A DNA stretch of 64,000 nucleotides from Duganella levis (GTDB taxonomy: Bacteria > Pseudomonadota > Gammaproteobacteria > Burkholderiales > Burkholderiaceae_D), in assembly GCF_009857605.1 (NCBI RefSeq), contig NZ_WWCT01000005.1:124001-188000 (forward strand), in the 5' to 3' direction. The first letter of the stretch is position 1. Each line of letters starts with the position of its first letter. The position numbers and the translations under genes were made by a program. The notes below the pieces were generated by a model, which worked only from the letters and a program-made list of their open reading frames with translations, was not told where the DNA came from and searched no databases. This document shows, piece after piece, positions 46,062-55,585 of this stretch.

Positions 46062-46988
46062 TCAAGCTTGAATGATGTTGCGGTAACGGCTGGGCGGCGC
46101 GCCGATGGCGGCGCGGAAGCGGTGGCTGAAGTGGCTCAGGTCTGCGTAGCCGCAGGCGTCGGCGATCTGCTGCAATGGCTGGTCGCTGCTCTTCAGCAGC
46201 GCGCGCGCATGGTCAATGCGGCGCGCGGCGATCCATGCCGATGGCGGCATGCCGAACGATACTTTAAACATCCGCACCAGGTGGTATTCCGACAGCGAGG
46301 CCAATGCCGCCAGCATCCCCAGCGTGATGTTCTGCGACAGATGCGCTTCGATGAACTCCGCCAGCCGCCGGCGCACTACCGGCGCCAGGCCGCCACGCAC
46401 GCGCTGCTGATGCTGCGGCACCGATTGCGCCAGCAGCAGATGGCTCAGTGTTTCATGCGCCACCTCGTTGGCGCGCAGCTGCGCGTCCGGACCTTCCCAT
46501 GGCATGGCTGCCAACGTTGCGCACAGCTGGGCGATGCGTTGATGTTCGAAATACGTGCGGTCGCTCAGCGTCAGTTCGCGCGGTTCGCGGTCCAGCTCCA
46601 CCACTGCGCGGCGCGTGAAGTGCTCGGGCAGGAAGTACAGGTGGACGAAGTGCATATGGCCGCGCACCGTCCAGCTGGACTCGTGCCAATCCGGCAAGGT
46701 GCATAGCCGCTGGGGCGCGCCGTAAATGCCCGGCAGCTCCGAACGCTCGGTGCGGTGGCCGCCTTCCAGGTACAGCGACAGCGTGTGGTGGCCCGGCTTG
46801 TCGTAACTGGTTTCGGCCACCAGCGTATCGCGCCGCCAGATGGCGACCGCCAGTTCATCACCCAGCCAGGCAAAGCGCTCCAACTTGGCATCGGTCTCCG
46901 ACATGGTCTTGAAAACGGAACGCGACAGCGCGCCTTCCGGCATGGACTGCGATTCAAGAGCGTTGGCGATAGCGGGACGTGGCGACAT
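46062..46988 (-). CDS. AraC-family regulator
   Basis: A regulator of up to 308 residues with the AraC DNA-binding pair at the C-terminus: NITLGMLAALASLSEYHLVRMFKVSFG and QPLQQIADACGYADLSHFSHRFRAAIG. The N-terminal 180 residues are a sensing domain with no family I can name. The start is uncertain; in-frame ATGs at codons 16 and 29 are possible and none has a strong ribosome-binding site. It diverges from an EamA transporter gene across 111 bp and may regulate it. Confidence 0.87.
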   Translation of the reverse strand: MSPRPAIANALESQSMPEGALSRSVFKTMSETDAKLERFAWLGDELAVAIWRRDTLVAETSYDKPGHHTLSLYLEGGHRTERSELPGIYGAPQRLCTLPDWHESSWTVRGHMHFVHLYFLPEHFTRRAVVELDREPRELTLSDRTYFEHQRIAQLCATLAAMPWEGPDAQLRANEVAHETLSHLLLAQSVPQHQQRVRGGLAPVVRRRLAEFIEAHLSQNITLGMLAALASLSEYHLVRMFKVSFGMPPSAWIAARRIDHARALLKSSDQPLQQIADACGYADLSHFSHRFRAAIGAPPSRYRNIIQA

Positions 46989-47099
46989 GAAGAAAGTCTA
47001 GCACGCCACCAGCGGCGCTGCCGGCAGCCGGGCCCGCCACAGCGCGATATGCGCAATTTCAGACAAGTCGGCGGCGCGCGCTGAAGGCATGCTGGCGGC

Positions 47100-48002
47100 A
47101 TGAATACATTACTCTACGCACTCACTGTCCTGATCTGGGGTACCACCTGGATCGCCATTTCCTTTCAACTCGGCGTGGTGCCGGCGCCAGTGTCGATCGC
47201 CTACCGCTTCTGGATCGCCGCCGCCGTGCTGATGGCGTTCCTGTTCATCAGCCGCAAGCCATGGTGGCCGCCACGCCAGGCGTGGCCATACCTGTTCGCG
47301 CAGGGGATCGCGCTGTTCTGCGTGAACTTCCTGTGCTTTTACTACGCCAGCCAATGGATCACCAGCGGGCTGGAAGCGGTAGTGTTCTCCACCGCGCCGC
47401 TGTGGAACGCCATCAACGGCCGCATCTTCCTCGGCAAACCGATCAAGCCGCAGGTGATGGTCGGCGCCCTGCTCGGCCTGTGCGGCATCGTGCTGCTGTT
47501 CGCGCCGCAGATGGCCGGCCACTGGCACGACAGCCATACGCTGTGGGGCCTGGCGCTGACCTTGGGCGGTACCTTATGCTTCTCGTGCGGGAACCTGCTG
47601 TCGAGCCGCATGCAGTCGATGGGACTGGGCCTGACGCCGTGGCTGACCAACACCTGGGCCATGCTGATCGGCTCCACCACGCTGGGCTTGGCGGCGCTGG
47701 CGCTGGGCATGCCGTTTGCGCTCGATCCATCACCGCGCTATCTCGGCGCGCTGCTGTATCTGGCGATTCCCGGATCGGTGATCGGCTTCACCGCCTATCT
47801 GATGCTGGTGGGCCGCATCGGTCCGGACCGCGCGGCCTATTCCACGGTATTATTCCCCATCGTAGCGCTGACCATTTCGACCATTTACGAAGGCTACCAT
47901 TGGACGCCGCTGGCCCTGTGCGGGCTGGCGCTGGTACTGGCGGGGAATCTGCTGGCGTTTCTGCCGCCGTCCCTGCGCGCCAGACTGATGGGAGCAACAT
48001 AG
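47100..48002 (+). CDS. EamA/DMT-family transporter
   Basis: A 300-residue membrane protein with about ten helices in two EamA repeats (first repeat about 1-135, second 145-290). The opening LLYALTVLIWGTTWIAISFQLG and the PxxxAYRFWIAA segment are typical of RhaT/EamA exporters. It probably moves a small metabolite across the inner membrane; direction and substrate are unknown. It is divergent from the AraC gene and 8 bp upstream of an amidohydrolase gene, with which it is probably cotranscribed. Confidence 0.9.
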   Translation: MNTLLYALTVLIWGTTWIAISFQLGVVPAPVSIAYRFWIAAAVLMAFLFISRKPWWPPRQAWPYLFAQGIALFCVNFLCFYYASQWITSGLEAVVFSTAPLWNAINGRIFLGKPIKPQVMVGALLGLCGIVLLFAPQMAGHWHDSHTLWGLALTLGGTLCFSCGNLLSSRMQSMGLGLTPWLTNTWAMLIGSTTLGLAALALGMPFALDPSPRYLGALLYLAIPGSVIGFTAYLMLVGRIGPDRAAYSTVLFPIVALTISTIYEGYHWTPLALCGLALVLAGNLLAFLPPSLRARLMGAT

Positions 48003-48010
48003 GAGACTGC

Positions 48011-49801
48011 ATGATCCGCACCGGCCTTCCCGCTGCACTGGCATTGGCACTAAGCCTGACCACCACGGCATACGCCGCCGACAAACCGGCCGACACGGTC
48101 TACCGCAACGGCTACGTCTACACGGTGGATGCCAAGGACAGCGTGCAGCAGGCGCTGGCCGTGCGCGGCGGCCGCATTGTCTACGTCGGCGATAACGACG
48201 GCGCCAAAGCCCTCACCGGCAAGAAGACCGAAGTGATCGACCTCCAAGGCCGCATGCTGATGCCCGGCCTGATCGATGGCCATATGCATCCGCAATCGGG
48301 CGGCAGCCGCCTGCTCAATTGCAGCCTGAATTACGAGCCGCTAACGGTGGCGCAATTCCAGTCCCGCATCCAGGCCTGCCTGGACCGCGACAAGAAGTCA
48401 GGGCCGGAGCGCTGGATGATCGTGGTGAACTGGTTCCAGCAAGGGATGCTGCCGGACGGCGTGGACACCGCCGCCGCCACGCTCGATGCGCTGAAGACCG
48501 AACGCCCGATCATCGTGCGCTCGTCCTTCGGCCACTCGGCGCTGCTGAACACCAAAGGCATCCAGACCGCGAAGATCACACGCGACACGCCCGACCCGGC
48601 CGGCGGCAAGATTACGCGCGACGCCAAGGGCAACGCCACCGGCCTGCTGGAAGACGCCGCGCAAGACCTGGCCATGAACCTGCTGCCGCCGCTAACGGTG
48701 GCCGAAAACCTGGCCGCGTCCAAGGCCGCATTGGCGGCGATGCGCCAGCAAGGCATCACCACCTTCCTCGACGCCTACACCGATCCCGAAACCATGACCG
48801 CCTTCACCGACCTGCAAAAGCAGGGCAAGCTGACAGCGCGCGCGCACTTCGCCGTATTGATCGATCTGGATAAAGGCGCGACGCCGCAAAGCGCAGTGGC
48901 CGAGCTGCTCAAGCAGCAAAAGCAGTTCGACCAGGGACCGACCAAGGTCGCGCCATCAATGCAGGTACGCCACGCCAAGCTGTTCATGGATGGCGTGATC
49001 TCGGCGCCCGCCTTCACCGGCGCCATGATCGAGCCATACCTGACCAACAAAGGCACGCCGGAGAAACCGGACTGGCAGCCCGGCCCGCACAACGGCCCGC
49101 CGAGCTACTTCACGCCGGAAGCGCTGCGCACCACGCTGAAGGAACTGGCGCGCGCACACATCGATCCGCACATCCACGTCGACGGCGACCGCGCCGTGCG
49201 CGAATCGCTGGACGCCATCGAAGACCTGCGCGCCACGCCGGAAGGCAAGCGCGTACGGCCCGCACTGGCGCACGATGAAATCGTTGACCCGGCCGACTAT
49301 CCGCGCTTTGCGCAACTGGACGTGACGCCGGTGCTGTCCTTCCAGTGGGGGAAACCGGCGCCGGACACGCTGGGCGCTTTGAAGGACTATATGGGGCCGC
49401 GCCGTTACGCCGTGGTCGAGCCGCAGGCGCTACTGCTGAACGCCGGCGCGCGCATCGCCTACGGCAGCGATTGGCCGGTCGATCCGCTGGACGAGTGGTT
49501 CGCGCTGAAGGTCGGCGTGACCCGCACTGCCGCGCCGGATGCCGGCAAGGAGTACGCCGGCCGGCTGACCGCGCAACCGGGCATGCCGCGCGCCGAAGTA
49601 CTGCGGGCGATCACGCTGAACGCGGCCTATACGCTGCGCCAGGAAAAGGAGAGTGGATCGCTGGAGGTGGGCAAGCTGGCCGACATGATTGTCCTCGACC
49701 GTAACTTCTTCACGATACCGGCCGAGGACATCGCCAACATCAAGGTGCTGCTGACGGTGGTAGGCGGCAAAATCGTCTACCAGTCCAAATTCATGCGGTA
49801 A
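48011..49801 (+). CDS. Exported amidohydrolase (YtcJ-like, Amidohydro_3)
   Basis: A 596-residue metal-dependent hydrolase with signal peptide LALALSLTTTAYAAD. The metal motif HxH is in MPGLIDGHMHPQ, further ligands lie in HIHVDGD and AHDEIVDP, and the Asp in RIAYGSDWPVDPL. The end GKLADMIVLDRNFFTIPAEDI is typical of the YtcJ branch. AGGAGACTGC precedes the ATG. It hydrolyses an amide, probably in the periplasm; the natural substrate is unknown. Confidence 0.9.
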   Translation: MIRTGLPAALALALSLTTTAYAADKPADTVYRNGYVYTVDAKDSVQQALAVRGGRIVYVGDNDGAKALTGKKTEVIDLQGRMLMPGLIDGHMHPQSGGSRLLNCSLNYEPLTVAQFQSRIQACLDRDKKSGPERWMIVVNWFQQGMLPDGVDTAAATLDALKTERPIIVRSSFGHSALLNTKGIQTAKITRDTPDPAGGKITRDAKGNATGLLEDAAQDLAMNLLPPLTVAENLAASKAALAAMRQQGITTFLDAYTDPETMTAFTDLQKQGKLTARAHFAVLIDLDKGATPQSAVAELLKQQKQFDQGPTKVAPSMQVRHAKLFMDGVISAPAFTGAMIEPYLTNKGTPEKPDWQPGPHNGPPSYFTPEALRTTLKELARAHIDPHIHVDGDRAVRESLDAIEDLRATPEGKRVRPALAHDEIVDPADYPRFAQLDVTPVLSFQWGKPAPDTLGALKDYMGPRRYAVVEPQALLLNAGARIAYGSDWPVDPLDEWFALKVGVTRTAAPDAGKEYAGRLTAQPGMPRAEVLRAITLNAAYTLRQEKESGSLEVGKLADMIVLDRNFFTIPAEDIANIKVLLTVVGGKIVYQSKFMR

Positions 49802-49831
49802 GATGGCGGCCTTTGTTTAAGTAAGCACGCC

Positions 49832-50341
49832 ATGACATCCATAATCTCCCTGTTGATCATCCTCGTCACGGGCTTAGTGGTCTACGCCATCATCAAGAGC
49901 AACCCGGTCAAGCCGCAGCCATTGCCACTGCCGTCCGGCGTGCCGTATGAGCCCACGCTGCCGGACAGCGCGCCGGCGCTGCACTGGTCCGACGGCGGCC
50001 GCTTCATGGTGGAGCTGATGAACGAGTCGCGCTATCAGCCTACGCTGCAAGCGCTGGCTGGTGCGCATGGCGACAGCGCTGCTGCGGCGCCGTATGTGGC
50101 GACGCTGATGCCGGATGATCGCAACGCCTACGAGAACGAAGCGGTGGCAGTGTTTATCGAAGGCCGCATGGTGGGTTATCTGTCGCAGAAGGCGTCGATC
50201 AAGTTCCGAGAACTGCTGCGCAAGAAGGAAGCCGTCGGCCAGTTGAGCACCGTCGATGCGCAGGTACGCGGCGGCGCGCTGTGGCAGGGCAAGCGCTTGC
50301 AGTACATCGTGGTGCTGGACGTGGAGCCGCTGGAGAAATGA
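49832..50341 (+). CDS. Membrane-anchored protein with HIRAN-like domain
   Basis: A 169-residue protein with one N-terminal membrane helix (IISLLIILVTGLVVYAII) and a cytosolic or periplasmic domain. Residues about 55-140 (VELMNESRYQPTL, ATLMPDDRNAYENEAVAVFIEGRMVGYLSQ) resemble the HIRAN fold, which binds DNA 3' ends in SNF2-type helicases but also occurs alone in bacteria. The family match is by motif only. Its stop overlaps the start of the next gene (ATGA). Confidence 0.55.
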   Translation: MTSIISLLIILVTGLVVYAIIKSNPVKPQPLPLPSGVPYEPTLPDSAPALHWSDGGRFMVELMNESRYQPTLQALAGAHGDSAAAAPYVATLMPDDRNAYENEAVAVFIEGRMVGYLSQKASIKFRELLRKKEAVGQLSTVDAQVRGGALWQGKRLQYIVVLDVEPLEK

Positions 50342-50718
50342 ACAGACTTGCGGCCGCGTTGATGGTGCTCGCCGCGCCGGCGCTGGCCGCCGAGCCGCTG
50401 GCGATCCACTACAACGAGCGTCCGCCGCATCACTTTACGATGCAAGGCATGCCGCAGGGCGATGGCATCGACAAGCTGCGCGCCGCGCTAACGGCGGCAA
50501 ACATTCCCTACCAGTTGCGCAGCACTCCGGCCAAACAGCAATTGATCCTGTTGAAAGCGAATGTGCAGCCAGCGTGCATGCTGGCCTGGGTCGGCCTGCC
50601 GGGCCGCGAACGCGCCGGCAAACTCTCGGAGATAGTCTATGACGACCGCCGCCTGTGGTGTACCCAGGCGACGCCGGATGACGTGATGCAGCGCCTGAAC
50701 AAAGCGCTGCGCAAATAA
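50338..50718 (+). CDS. Shortened periplasmic binding protein, internal part missing
   Basis: A 126-residue exported protein with signal peptide LAAALMVLAAPALAAE. Residues 20-100 match the first lobe of SBP_bac_3-type proteins (LAIHYNERPPHHFTMQG, MLAWVGLPGRERAGKLSEIVYDD), and the last 20 (LWCTQATPDDVMQRLNKALR) match the very end of the same family. The second lobe and hinge, about 110 residues, are absent without a frameshift, as if deleted in frame. It cannot form the normal two-lobe clamp. It is either a remnant or a one-lobe derivative. It is translationally coupled to the HIRAN-like gene by a 4-bp overlap. Confidence 0.65.
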   Translation: MNRLAAALMVLAAPALAAEPLAIHYNERPPHHFTMQGMPQGDGIDKLRAALTAANIPYQLRSTPAKQQLILLKANVQPACMLAWVGLPGRERAGKLSEIVYDDRRLWCTQATPDDVMQRLNKALRK

Positions 50719-50719
50719 A

Positions 50720-51439
50720 TTACTTCTTGGTAAACACCAGATCCCACACACCATGGCCCAGCTTCAGGCCGCGGTTTTCAAACTTGGTCAGCGGACGATA
50801 CGCCGGCTGCGGTGCGTAGCCTTCAGCGGTATTCTGCAAGCCCTCTTCAGCGCTCAGCACTTCCAGCATCTGCACCGCGTAGTCTTCCCAGTCGGTGGCC
50901 AGATGGAGATAGCCGCCCACTTCCAGCTTCTGCACCAGATGCTTGACGAACGGCGACTGGATCAGACGGCGCTTGTTGTGGCGCGCCTTGTGCCATGGGT
51001 CCGGGAAGTAGATATGCACGCCGTGCAGCGAACCATCCGGAATCATGAAGTTCAACACTTCCACCGCATCGTGCTGGATGGCTTTCAGGTTGGTCAGATT
51101 CTGCTCGCCGATCAGCTTCAGCAAACTGCCCACGCCCGGCGTGTGCACTTCCACGCCAATGAAGTCCTTCTCCGGCATCACACCGGCGATGTGCGCCGTG
51201 GTGCCGCCCATGCCAAAGCCGATCTCCAGCACCACCGGCGCCTTGCGGCCAAAGGCCTGCTCATAATCCAGCGGCGCTTTTTCGTAAGGGATCAGGAACT
51301 GCGGACCCAGTTCTTCCAGCGAGCGCGCCTGCGCGGTCGACAGGCGGCCGGCACGCGTGACGAAACTGCGGATGCGGTGTTCGGTCGGGTCGTACAGCAT
51401 GGCGCGCGCTGGGGCGTCTTTAGGCGTATCGGAAGACAT
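50720..51439 (-). CDS. trmB: tRNA (guanine-N7-)-methyltransferase
   Basis: A 239-residue SAM-dependent methyltransferase, the same length as E. coli TrmB. The SAM-binding motif [13 protein letters not shown], the [14 protein letters not shown] strand and the family signature [17 protein letters not shown] are intact. It methylates G46 of tRNA at N7. ATG 51439 is preferred to the in-frame TTG five codons upstream. It is convergent with the short binding protein, the stops being 1 bp apart. Confidence 0.95.
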   Translation of the reverse strand: MSSDTPKDAPARAMLYDPTEHRIRSFVTRAGRLSTAQARSLEELGPQFLIPYEKAPLDYEQAFGRKAPVVLEIGFGMGGTTAHIAGVMPEKDFIGVEVHTPGVGSLLKLIGEQNLTNLKAIQHDAVEVLNFMIPDGSLHGVHIYFPDPWHKARHNKRRLIQSPFVKHLVQKLEVGGYLHLATDWEDYAVQMLEVLSAEEGLQNTAEGYAPQPAYRPLTKFENRGLKLGHGVWDLVFTKK

Positions 51440-51500
51440 GGTCGGATTCAGCAAAAATTTATTGAGGCGGCATTATATCAGGCTTGCCTGCGCGCTTTTT

Positions 51501-51564
51501 CAAATCGATTGACACTCACAAGCAGTTGAGGTCTAATCATCATCTGAGGCGTGAAATCGTTTTC
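51501..51564 (+). promoter_or_regulatory. Promoter and LacI-type operator for GH1 gene
   Basis: TTGACA (51509-51514), 17 bp, TCTAAT (51532-51537) is a near-consensus sigma70 promoter. GAAATCGTTTTC (51553-51564) lies about 10 bp after the predicted start point and is identical to the third operator at 63354. A second half-symmetric sequence AAATCGATT (51502-51510) overlaps the -35, with its centre 52 bp away, about five helical turns. Confidence 0.65.
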
Positions 51565-51622
51565 AAACGTAGCTATGTCCTCCCCTCCGCACCCGTTAAT
51601 CCTATTAAAACGATAAAGACAA

Positions 51623-52960
51623 ATGACCGATTTCACGCAATTCCCACCTTCGTTTACCTGGGGCGTTGCCACCAGTGCTTTCCAGATTGAAGGCGGCGCG
51701 ACCGCCGACGGCAAAGGCCCGTCGATCTGGGATACCTTCAGCCACACGCCGGGCAAAGTCATCGACGGCACCAACGGCGACGTCGCCTGCGACCACTACA
51801 ACCGCTACCCGGAAGACGTGGCCATCATGGCCAACCTGGGCGTGGACGCCTACCGCTTCTCGATGGCGTGGGCGCGTGTGCAGCCGCAAGGCAAAGGCGC
51901 GTGGAACGAAGCCGGCTGGGGTTTCTACGACCGCCTGCTGAAGGAACTGGAAAGCAAAAACATCGCCGCCCACATCACGCTGTACCACTGGGACCTGCCG
52001 CAAGGCCTGCAGGAAGAAGGCGGCTGGCTGAATCGCGACACCGCGTATCACTTCGCCGAATACGCGGCGGAAGTGGCGCGCCGCTTCGGCAACCGGGTGA
52101 AAACGATTGCAACGCACAATGAGCCATGGTGCACGGCCAATCTGGGCTACGGCAACGCGCAGTTCGCGCCGGGCGTGGCGGACCTGAAGCAATCGATCCA
52201 GGTGTCGCATCATCTGGTCTTGTCGCATGGCCTGGCAATGACCGCCATGCGCAAGGTCGGCAGCTCGGCCCAATTGGGCATTGTGCTGAACCAGTGGACC
52301 GCCGATCCAGCCACCGACAGCGACGCCGACAAGGCTGCCGCCGAATTCGAATATTCGCGCTCGGTCGAATGGTTCATGGACCCGATCTTCAAAGGTAAAT
52401 ATCCGGAACTAGCACTCAAGGTCCACGGCGACAACGCGCCGGAAGTGCAGGACGGCGACCTGGAAGCCGCGCACCAGAAGATCGACTTCCTCGGCGTGAA
52501 CTACTACTTCCGCGCCTTCTGCTCGACCGAAACGCCGCCGCGCCAGCCGGAGTGCAAACTGGGCAAGACCGACATGGGCTGGGAAATCTACCCGGACGGC
52601 CTGACCGAACTGCTGCTCAAGCTGAACGCCGACTACGACCTGCCGCCGATCTACATCACCGAAAACGGCATGGCCAATCCAGACACCATCGTCAACGGCG
52701 AGATCCCGGACGAAGCCCGCATCGATTTCGTCCAGCGCCACCTGAAGGCCCTGAACGACGCCCGCCTGCAAGGCGTGAACATCCAGGGTTACTTCCTGTG
52801 GTCCCTGCTGGACAACTTTGAATGGAACTCGGGCTATGCCAAGCGTTTCGGCATCGTCCACGTCGACTACGAAACCCAGAAGCGCACGCCGAAACACAGC
52901 GCGCTGTGGTATCGCGATTACCTGATCCAACAGCGCGCAAAGAAACAGCACGCTGCCTGA
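51623..52960 (+). CDS. GH1 beta-glucosidase
   Basis: A 445-residue cytosolic GH1 enzyme with no signal peptide. N-terminal signature FTWGVATSAFQIEGG; acid/base Glu167 in THNEPW; nucleophile Glu347 in YITENGM; aglycone-side motif LLDNFEWNSGY. It hydrolyses beta-glucosides, such as cellobiose or related disaccharides, after import. A sugar-type MFS transporter gene follows, suggesting uptake and cleavage as a unit. The leader holds a LacI-type operator shared with the distant TonB receptor at 60797, so they are probably co-regulated. Confidence 0.95.
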   Translation: MTDFTQFPPSFTWGVATSAFQIEGGATADGKGPSIWDTFSHTPGKVIDGTNGDVACDHYNRYPEDVAIMANLGVDAYRFSMAWARVQPQGKGAWNEAGWGFYDRLLKELESKNIAAHITLYHWDLPQGLQEEGGWLNRDTAYHFAEYAAEVARRFGNRVKTIATHNEPWCTANLGYGNAQFAPGVADLKQSIQVSHHLVLSHGLAMTAMRKVGSSAQLGIVLNQWTADPATDSDADKAAAEFEYSRSVEWFMDPIFKGKYPELALKVHGDNAPEVQDGDLEAAHQKIDFLGVNYYFRAFCSTETPPRQPECKLGKTDMGWEIYPDGLTELLLKLNADYDLPPIYITENGMANPDTIVNGEIPDEARIDFVQRHLKALNDARLQGVNIQGYFLWSLLDNFEWNSGYAKRFGIVHVDYETQKRTPKHSALWYRDYLIQQRAKKQHAA

Positions 52961-52978
52961 GCAACGCAACAGTAGTAC

Positions 52979-53011
52979 CGCCGCCGGCCTTCGGGCCGGC
53001 GGTTCCCGTTT
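52979..53011 (+). terminator. Hairpin with UUCG loop after GH1
   Basis: CCGCCGGCC (52981-52989) and GGCCGGCGG (52994-53002) form a perfect GC-rich stem closed by the stable tetraloop TTCG. The T tract after it is poor (TTCCCGTTT), so it may be a partial terminator or mRNA-stabilising hairpin between GH1 and the transporter gene. Confidence 0.6.
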
Positions 53012-53066
53012 AAGAACCGGCCACAGAGCCAGTGCTAAACTCCATGAGGACAACGAGGATGACACC

Positions 53067-54431
53067 ATGAGCACCGCCCCTTCCGCCTTGCCGCAAGAAC
53101 CGCAGGCCGCCGCCGCGCCGACACCACCCCCATCGCTGCTGCGCGCCATGTTCGCGCGCAATACACCGATGCTGTGGGTGCCGAGCGGTTATTTCGCCAT
53201 GGCGCTGACGTATGTGATGCTGACCAGCGTTACCTCCATCATGTTCAAGAACCTGGGCATGGACAACGGCCAGGCCGCGCAATACGCCAGCTACCTGATC
53301 CTGGCCTACACCATCAAGCCGTTGTTTGCGCCGTTCGTGGAAATGTACCGCACCAAGAAGTTCTTCGTGCTGTGCGCGCAGCTGATCGTCGGCGTCGGCT
53401 TTGCCGGCGTGGCGCTGGCGATGTCGCTGCCGGACTACATGGTCATCATGGTGTTCTTGTTTGGCATACTGTCGCTGGTCGGCGCCACGCAGGATATCGC
53501 CTCGGACGGCGTCTACGTCACCGCGCTCGATACCAAGACCCAGTCGCTGTTCTGCGGCATCCAGAGCCTGAGCTGGAACATCGGTCCCATCGTCGCCTCG
53601 GGCGGCATGGTGTACCTGAGCGGCTGGCTGCACACCCATTACTTCCATCACCAGGCCGGCGTGTTCGGCCCGGAATGGATCGAATCGTGGCGTGTGATCT
53701 TCTTCATCGTCGCCGGCATCACCATCCTCACCGCGCTGTGGCATATGCGCGTGATGCCGGATGGCGCCAAGGCCGAAAACGCGCCACGCTCGGCCGCCGA
53801 AGCAGCCTTCATCCTCAAGGACTCCTTCGTCACCTTCTTCCAGAAACGCGACGTCTGGCTGATGGTGGGCTTTGCGTTTGTGTTCCGCCTCAGTATCGGC
53901 CTGCTGGAAAAAATCGGCCCCTTCTTCATGGTCGATCCGGTGGCGCAGGGTGGGCTTGGCCTGTCGAATGAGATGCTCGGTCTGATCTACGGCACCTATG
54001 GCCTGATCGCGGTGCTGGTTGGTTCGCTGCTGGGCGGGATCTTCGTCGCCCGTCGCGGCTTGCAGAACACCCTGTTCATCCTGTGCTGCGCGGTCAACAT
54101 CCCCAACGTCACCTTCCTGTTGATGAGCATCTACCAGCCGGACAACCTGATGATCATCAGCGCCGGCGTGGCGGTCGAGAAGTTCTTCTACGGCTTCGGC
54201 TCGGTGGGCTTCATGATCTACCTGATGCAGCAACTGGCGCCGGGCAAATACACCACCACCCACTACGCCTTCGGCACGGGGCTGATGGGCCTCTGCATGA
54301 TGGTGACCGGTGTGGTCAGCGGCCACCTGCAGCAGATGCTGGGCTATGTGCACTACTTCTGGCTGGTGATGGCGGCCACCATTCCGTCGTTCCTGGTTAC
54401 GTGGTTCGCGCCGTTCCATAATAAGGACTAA
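53067..54431 (+). CDS. MFS transporter, AmpG/PAT-like
   Basis: A 454-residue inner-membrane protein with about 12 membrane helices after a Pro/Ala-rich 25-residue cytosolic tail. The early YVMLTSVTSIMFKNLGMDNGQ and the QDIASDGVYVTALDTK segment match the AmpG-like peptide/acetyl-CoA/sugar branch of the major facilitator superfamily. Position after a cytosolic GH1 suggests import of a beta-linked disaccharide by proton symport. AmpG itself carries muropeptides, but no ampC/nag genes are nearby. Confidence 0.88.
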   Translation: MSTAPSALPQEPQAAAAPTPPPSLLRAMFARNTPMLWVPSGYFAMALTYVMLTSVTSIMFKNLGMDNGQAAQYASYLILAYTIKPLFAPFVEMYRTKKFFVLCAQLIVGVGFAGVALAMSLPDYMVIMVFLFGILSLVGATQDIASDGVYVTALDTKTQSLFCGIQSLSWNIGPIVASGGMVYLSGWLHTHYFHHQAGVFGPEWIESWRVIFFIVAGITILTALWHMRVMPDGAKAENAPRSAAEAAFILKDSFVTFFQKRDVWLMVGFAFVFRLSIGLLEKIGPFFMVDPVAQGGLGLSNEMLGLIYGTYGLIAVLVGSLLGGIFVARRGLQNTLFILCCAVNIPNVTFLLMSIYQPDNLMIISAGVAVEKFFYGFGSVGFMIYLMQQLAPGKYTTTHYAFGTGLMGLCMMVTGVVSGHLQQMLGYVHYFWLVMAATIPSFLVTWFAPFHNKD

Positions 54432-55452
54432 GCGGGAACCAGGCCGCGCGCAGGCGCATGAAGGGCTGCTCGATCAATTGATACAGCAGCCATCCGCCGC
54501 CTACGCCGGCCAGCATCACCACCGCAATACCAGGCGCCGCATGACGGTCCAGCGGCAACGCCTCCCCCACCACTTTGAACAGCGGCTTGTGCGCCAGGTA
54601 GATCGCGTACGACCACAAGGCCAGGCTCTCCGCGCCGGGCACTCGTACCTTCGCCAGCAACGATGAAGGGCTGAGCGCCGCCAATAGCAGCAGGCTGAAA
54701 CTCAACGCCAGCAGCGTGAATCCGAACGCCGTCATGAAGAACGATTCGTCGTCGAAGCGCGCCAGTAGCACGCCTGCCGTCACCAGTCCCGCTATCAGCA
54801 GCAGATTGCCGTGCCGCAGAATACGTTCGTACAGCGGGGCGTGGTGGTTCTTCAGCAGGGCAATAGCCACGCCGGGCAGCAGTTCGTCGAAGCGCGCGAA
54901 GGTGGAGTAGTACAGTTCCTGCGAAAACGGCTGCATGCCATGTGACCAGCCGTTGATGCGGAAGGCGATGGCGCCCGCCACGGCCAGCGCCAAGCCGGTC
55001 CAGATCCAGCGCGGACGGCGCAGCAGCAGGAGCGCCAGCGGCAGGATCAGGTAGAACTGCTCCTCAATGCACAGCGACCATGAATGGGTGAAGGTCTGGC
55101 CGTATTGCAGGCCGATGTTCTGCGTGAAGGTCAGGAAGCGCCATAGCGGCGCGGTGGCGCTGCCGCCCAGCGTTGACGGCAGCAGGAAGTACGCAGTCAG
55201 CACCACGTAGTAGTTCGGCACGGTGCGCAGCAGGCGGCGGCCGAAGAAGGTCGATAGCGGCATGCGCTGCGACAGCAGCTGATTGCCGATCAGGTAGCCG
55301 CTCAGTACAAAGAACAGGTCCACGCCGGCCCAGCCGATGCGCCCCGCCTCACCGAAATCGCGGCCGCCGGCCACCACGCCGTAGTGGTACATCAGCACCA
55401 GCACAATCGCTGCGGCGCGCAAGGTATCCAGCCCGTGTATCCTGCCCTTCAT
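54397..55452 (-). CDS. Acyltransferase 3 family (OafA/YrhL-like) membrane protein
   Basis: A 351-residue membrane protein with about ten helices. The start RIHGLDTLRAAAIVLVLMYH contains the conserved Arg and His of the family, followed by FFVLSGYLIGNQLL, FGRRLLRTVPNYYVVL and SLCIEEQFYLILPL. Members transfer acetyl or succinyl groups to surface polysaccharides or other exported molecules. The ATG at 55452 follows AGAGGAAC. Its 3' end overlaps the MFS gene tail by 35 bp in the opposite strand. The target is unknown. Confidence 0.92.
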   Translation of the reverse strand: MKGRIHGLDTLRAAAIVLVLMYHYGVVAGGRDFGEAGRIGWAGVDLFFVLSGYLIGNQLLSQRMPLSTFFGRRLLRTVPNYYVVLTAYFLLPSTLGGSATAPLWRFLTFTQNIGLQYGQTFTHSWSLCIEEQFYLILPLALLLLRRPRWIWTGLALAVAGAIAFRINGWSHGMQPFSQELYYSTFARFDELLPGVAIALLKNHHAPLYERILRHGNLLLIAGLVTAGVLLARFDDESFFMTAFGFTLLALSFSLLLLAALSPSSLLAKVRVPGAESLALWSYAIYLAHKPLFKVVGEALPLDRHAAPGIAVVMLAGVGGGWLLYQLIEQPFMRLRAAWFPLSPYYGTARTT

Positions 55453-55585
55453 TGTGTTCCTCTGTGATTTGCGAAAAGGCGATTCTGCCGCCGCCGCGCG
55501 ACCTTGCGCAAGGCGTGGGACGAAAGCCCGGTTCCATGTGACGCAGCCGCCCGGCAGCGCAAAACGCCCTGCTATACTCGCGCCG

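Noticed and set aside
47261..48010. In-frame upstream extension of the amidohydrolase through the EamA gene
   Set aside because: It overlaps a clear transporter gene in another frame; ATG 48011 has AGGAG and starts a signal peptide.
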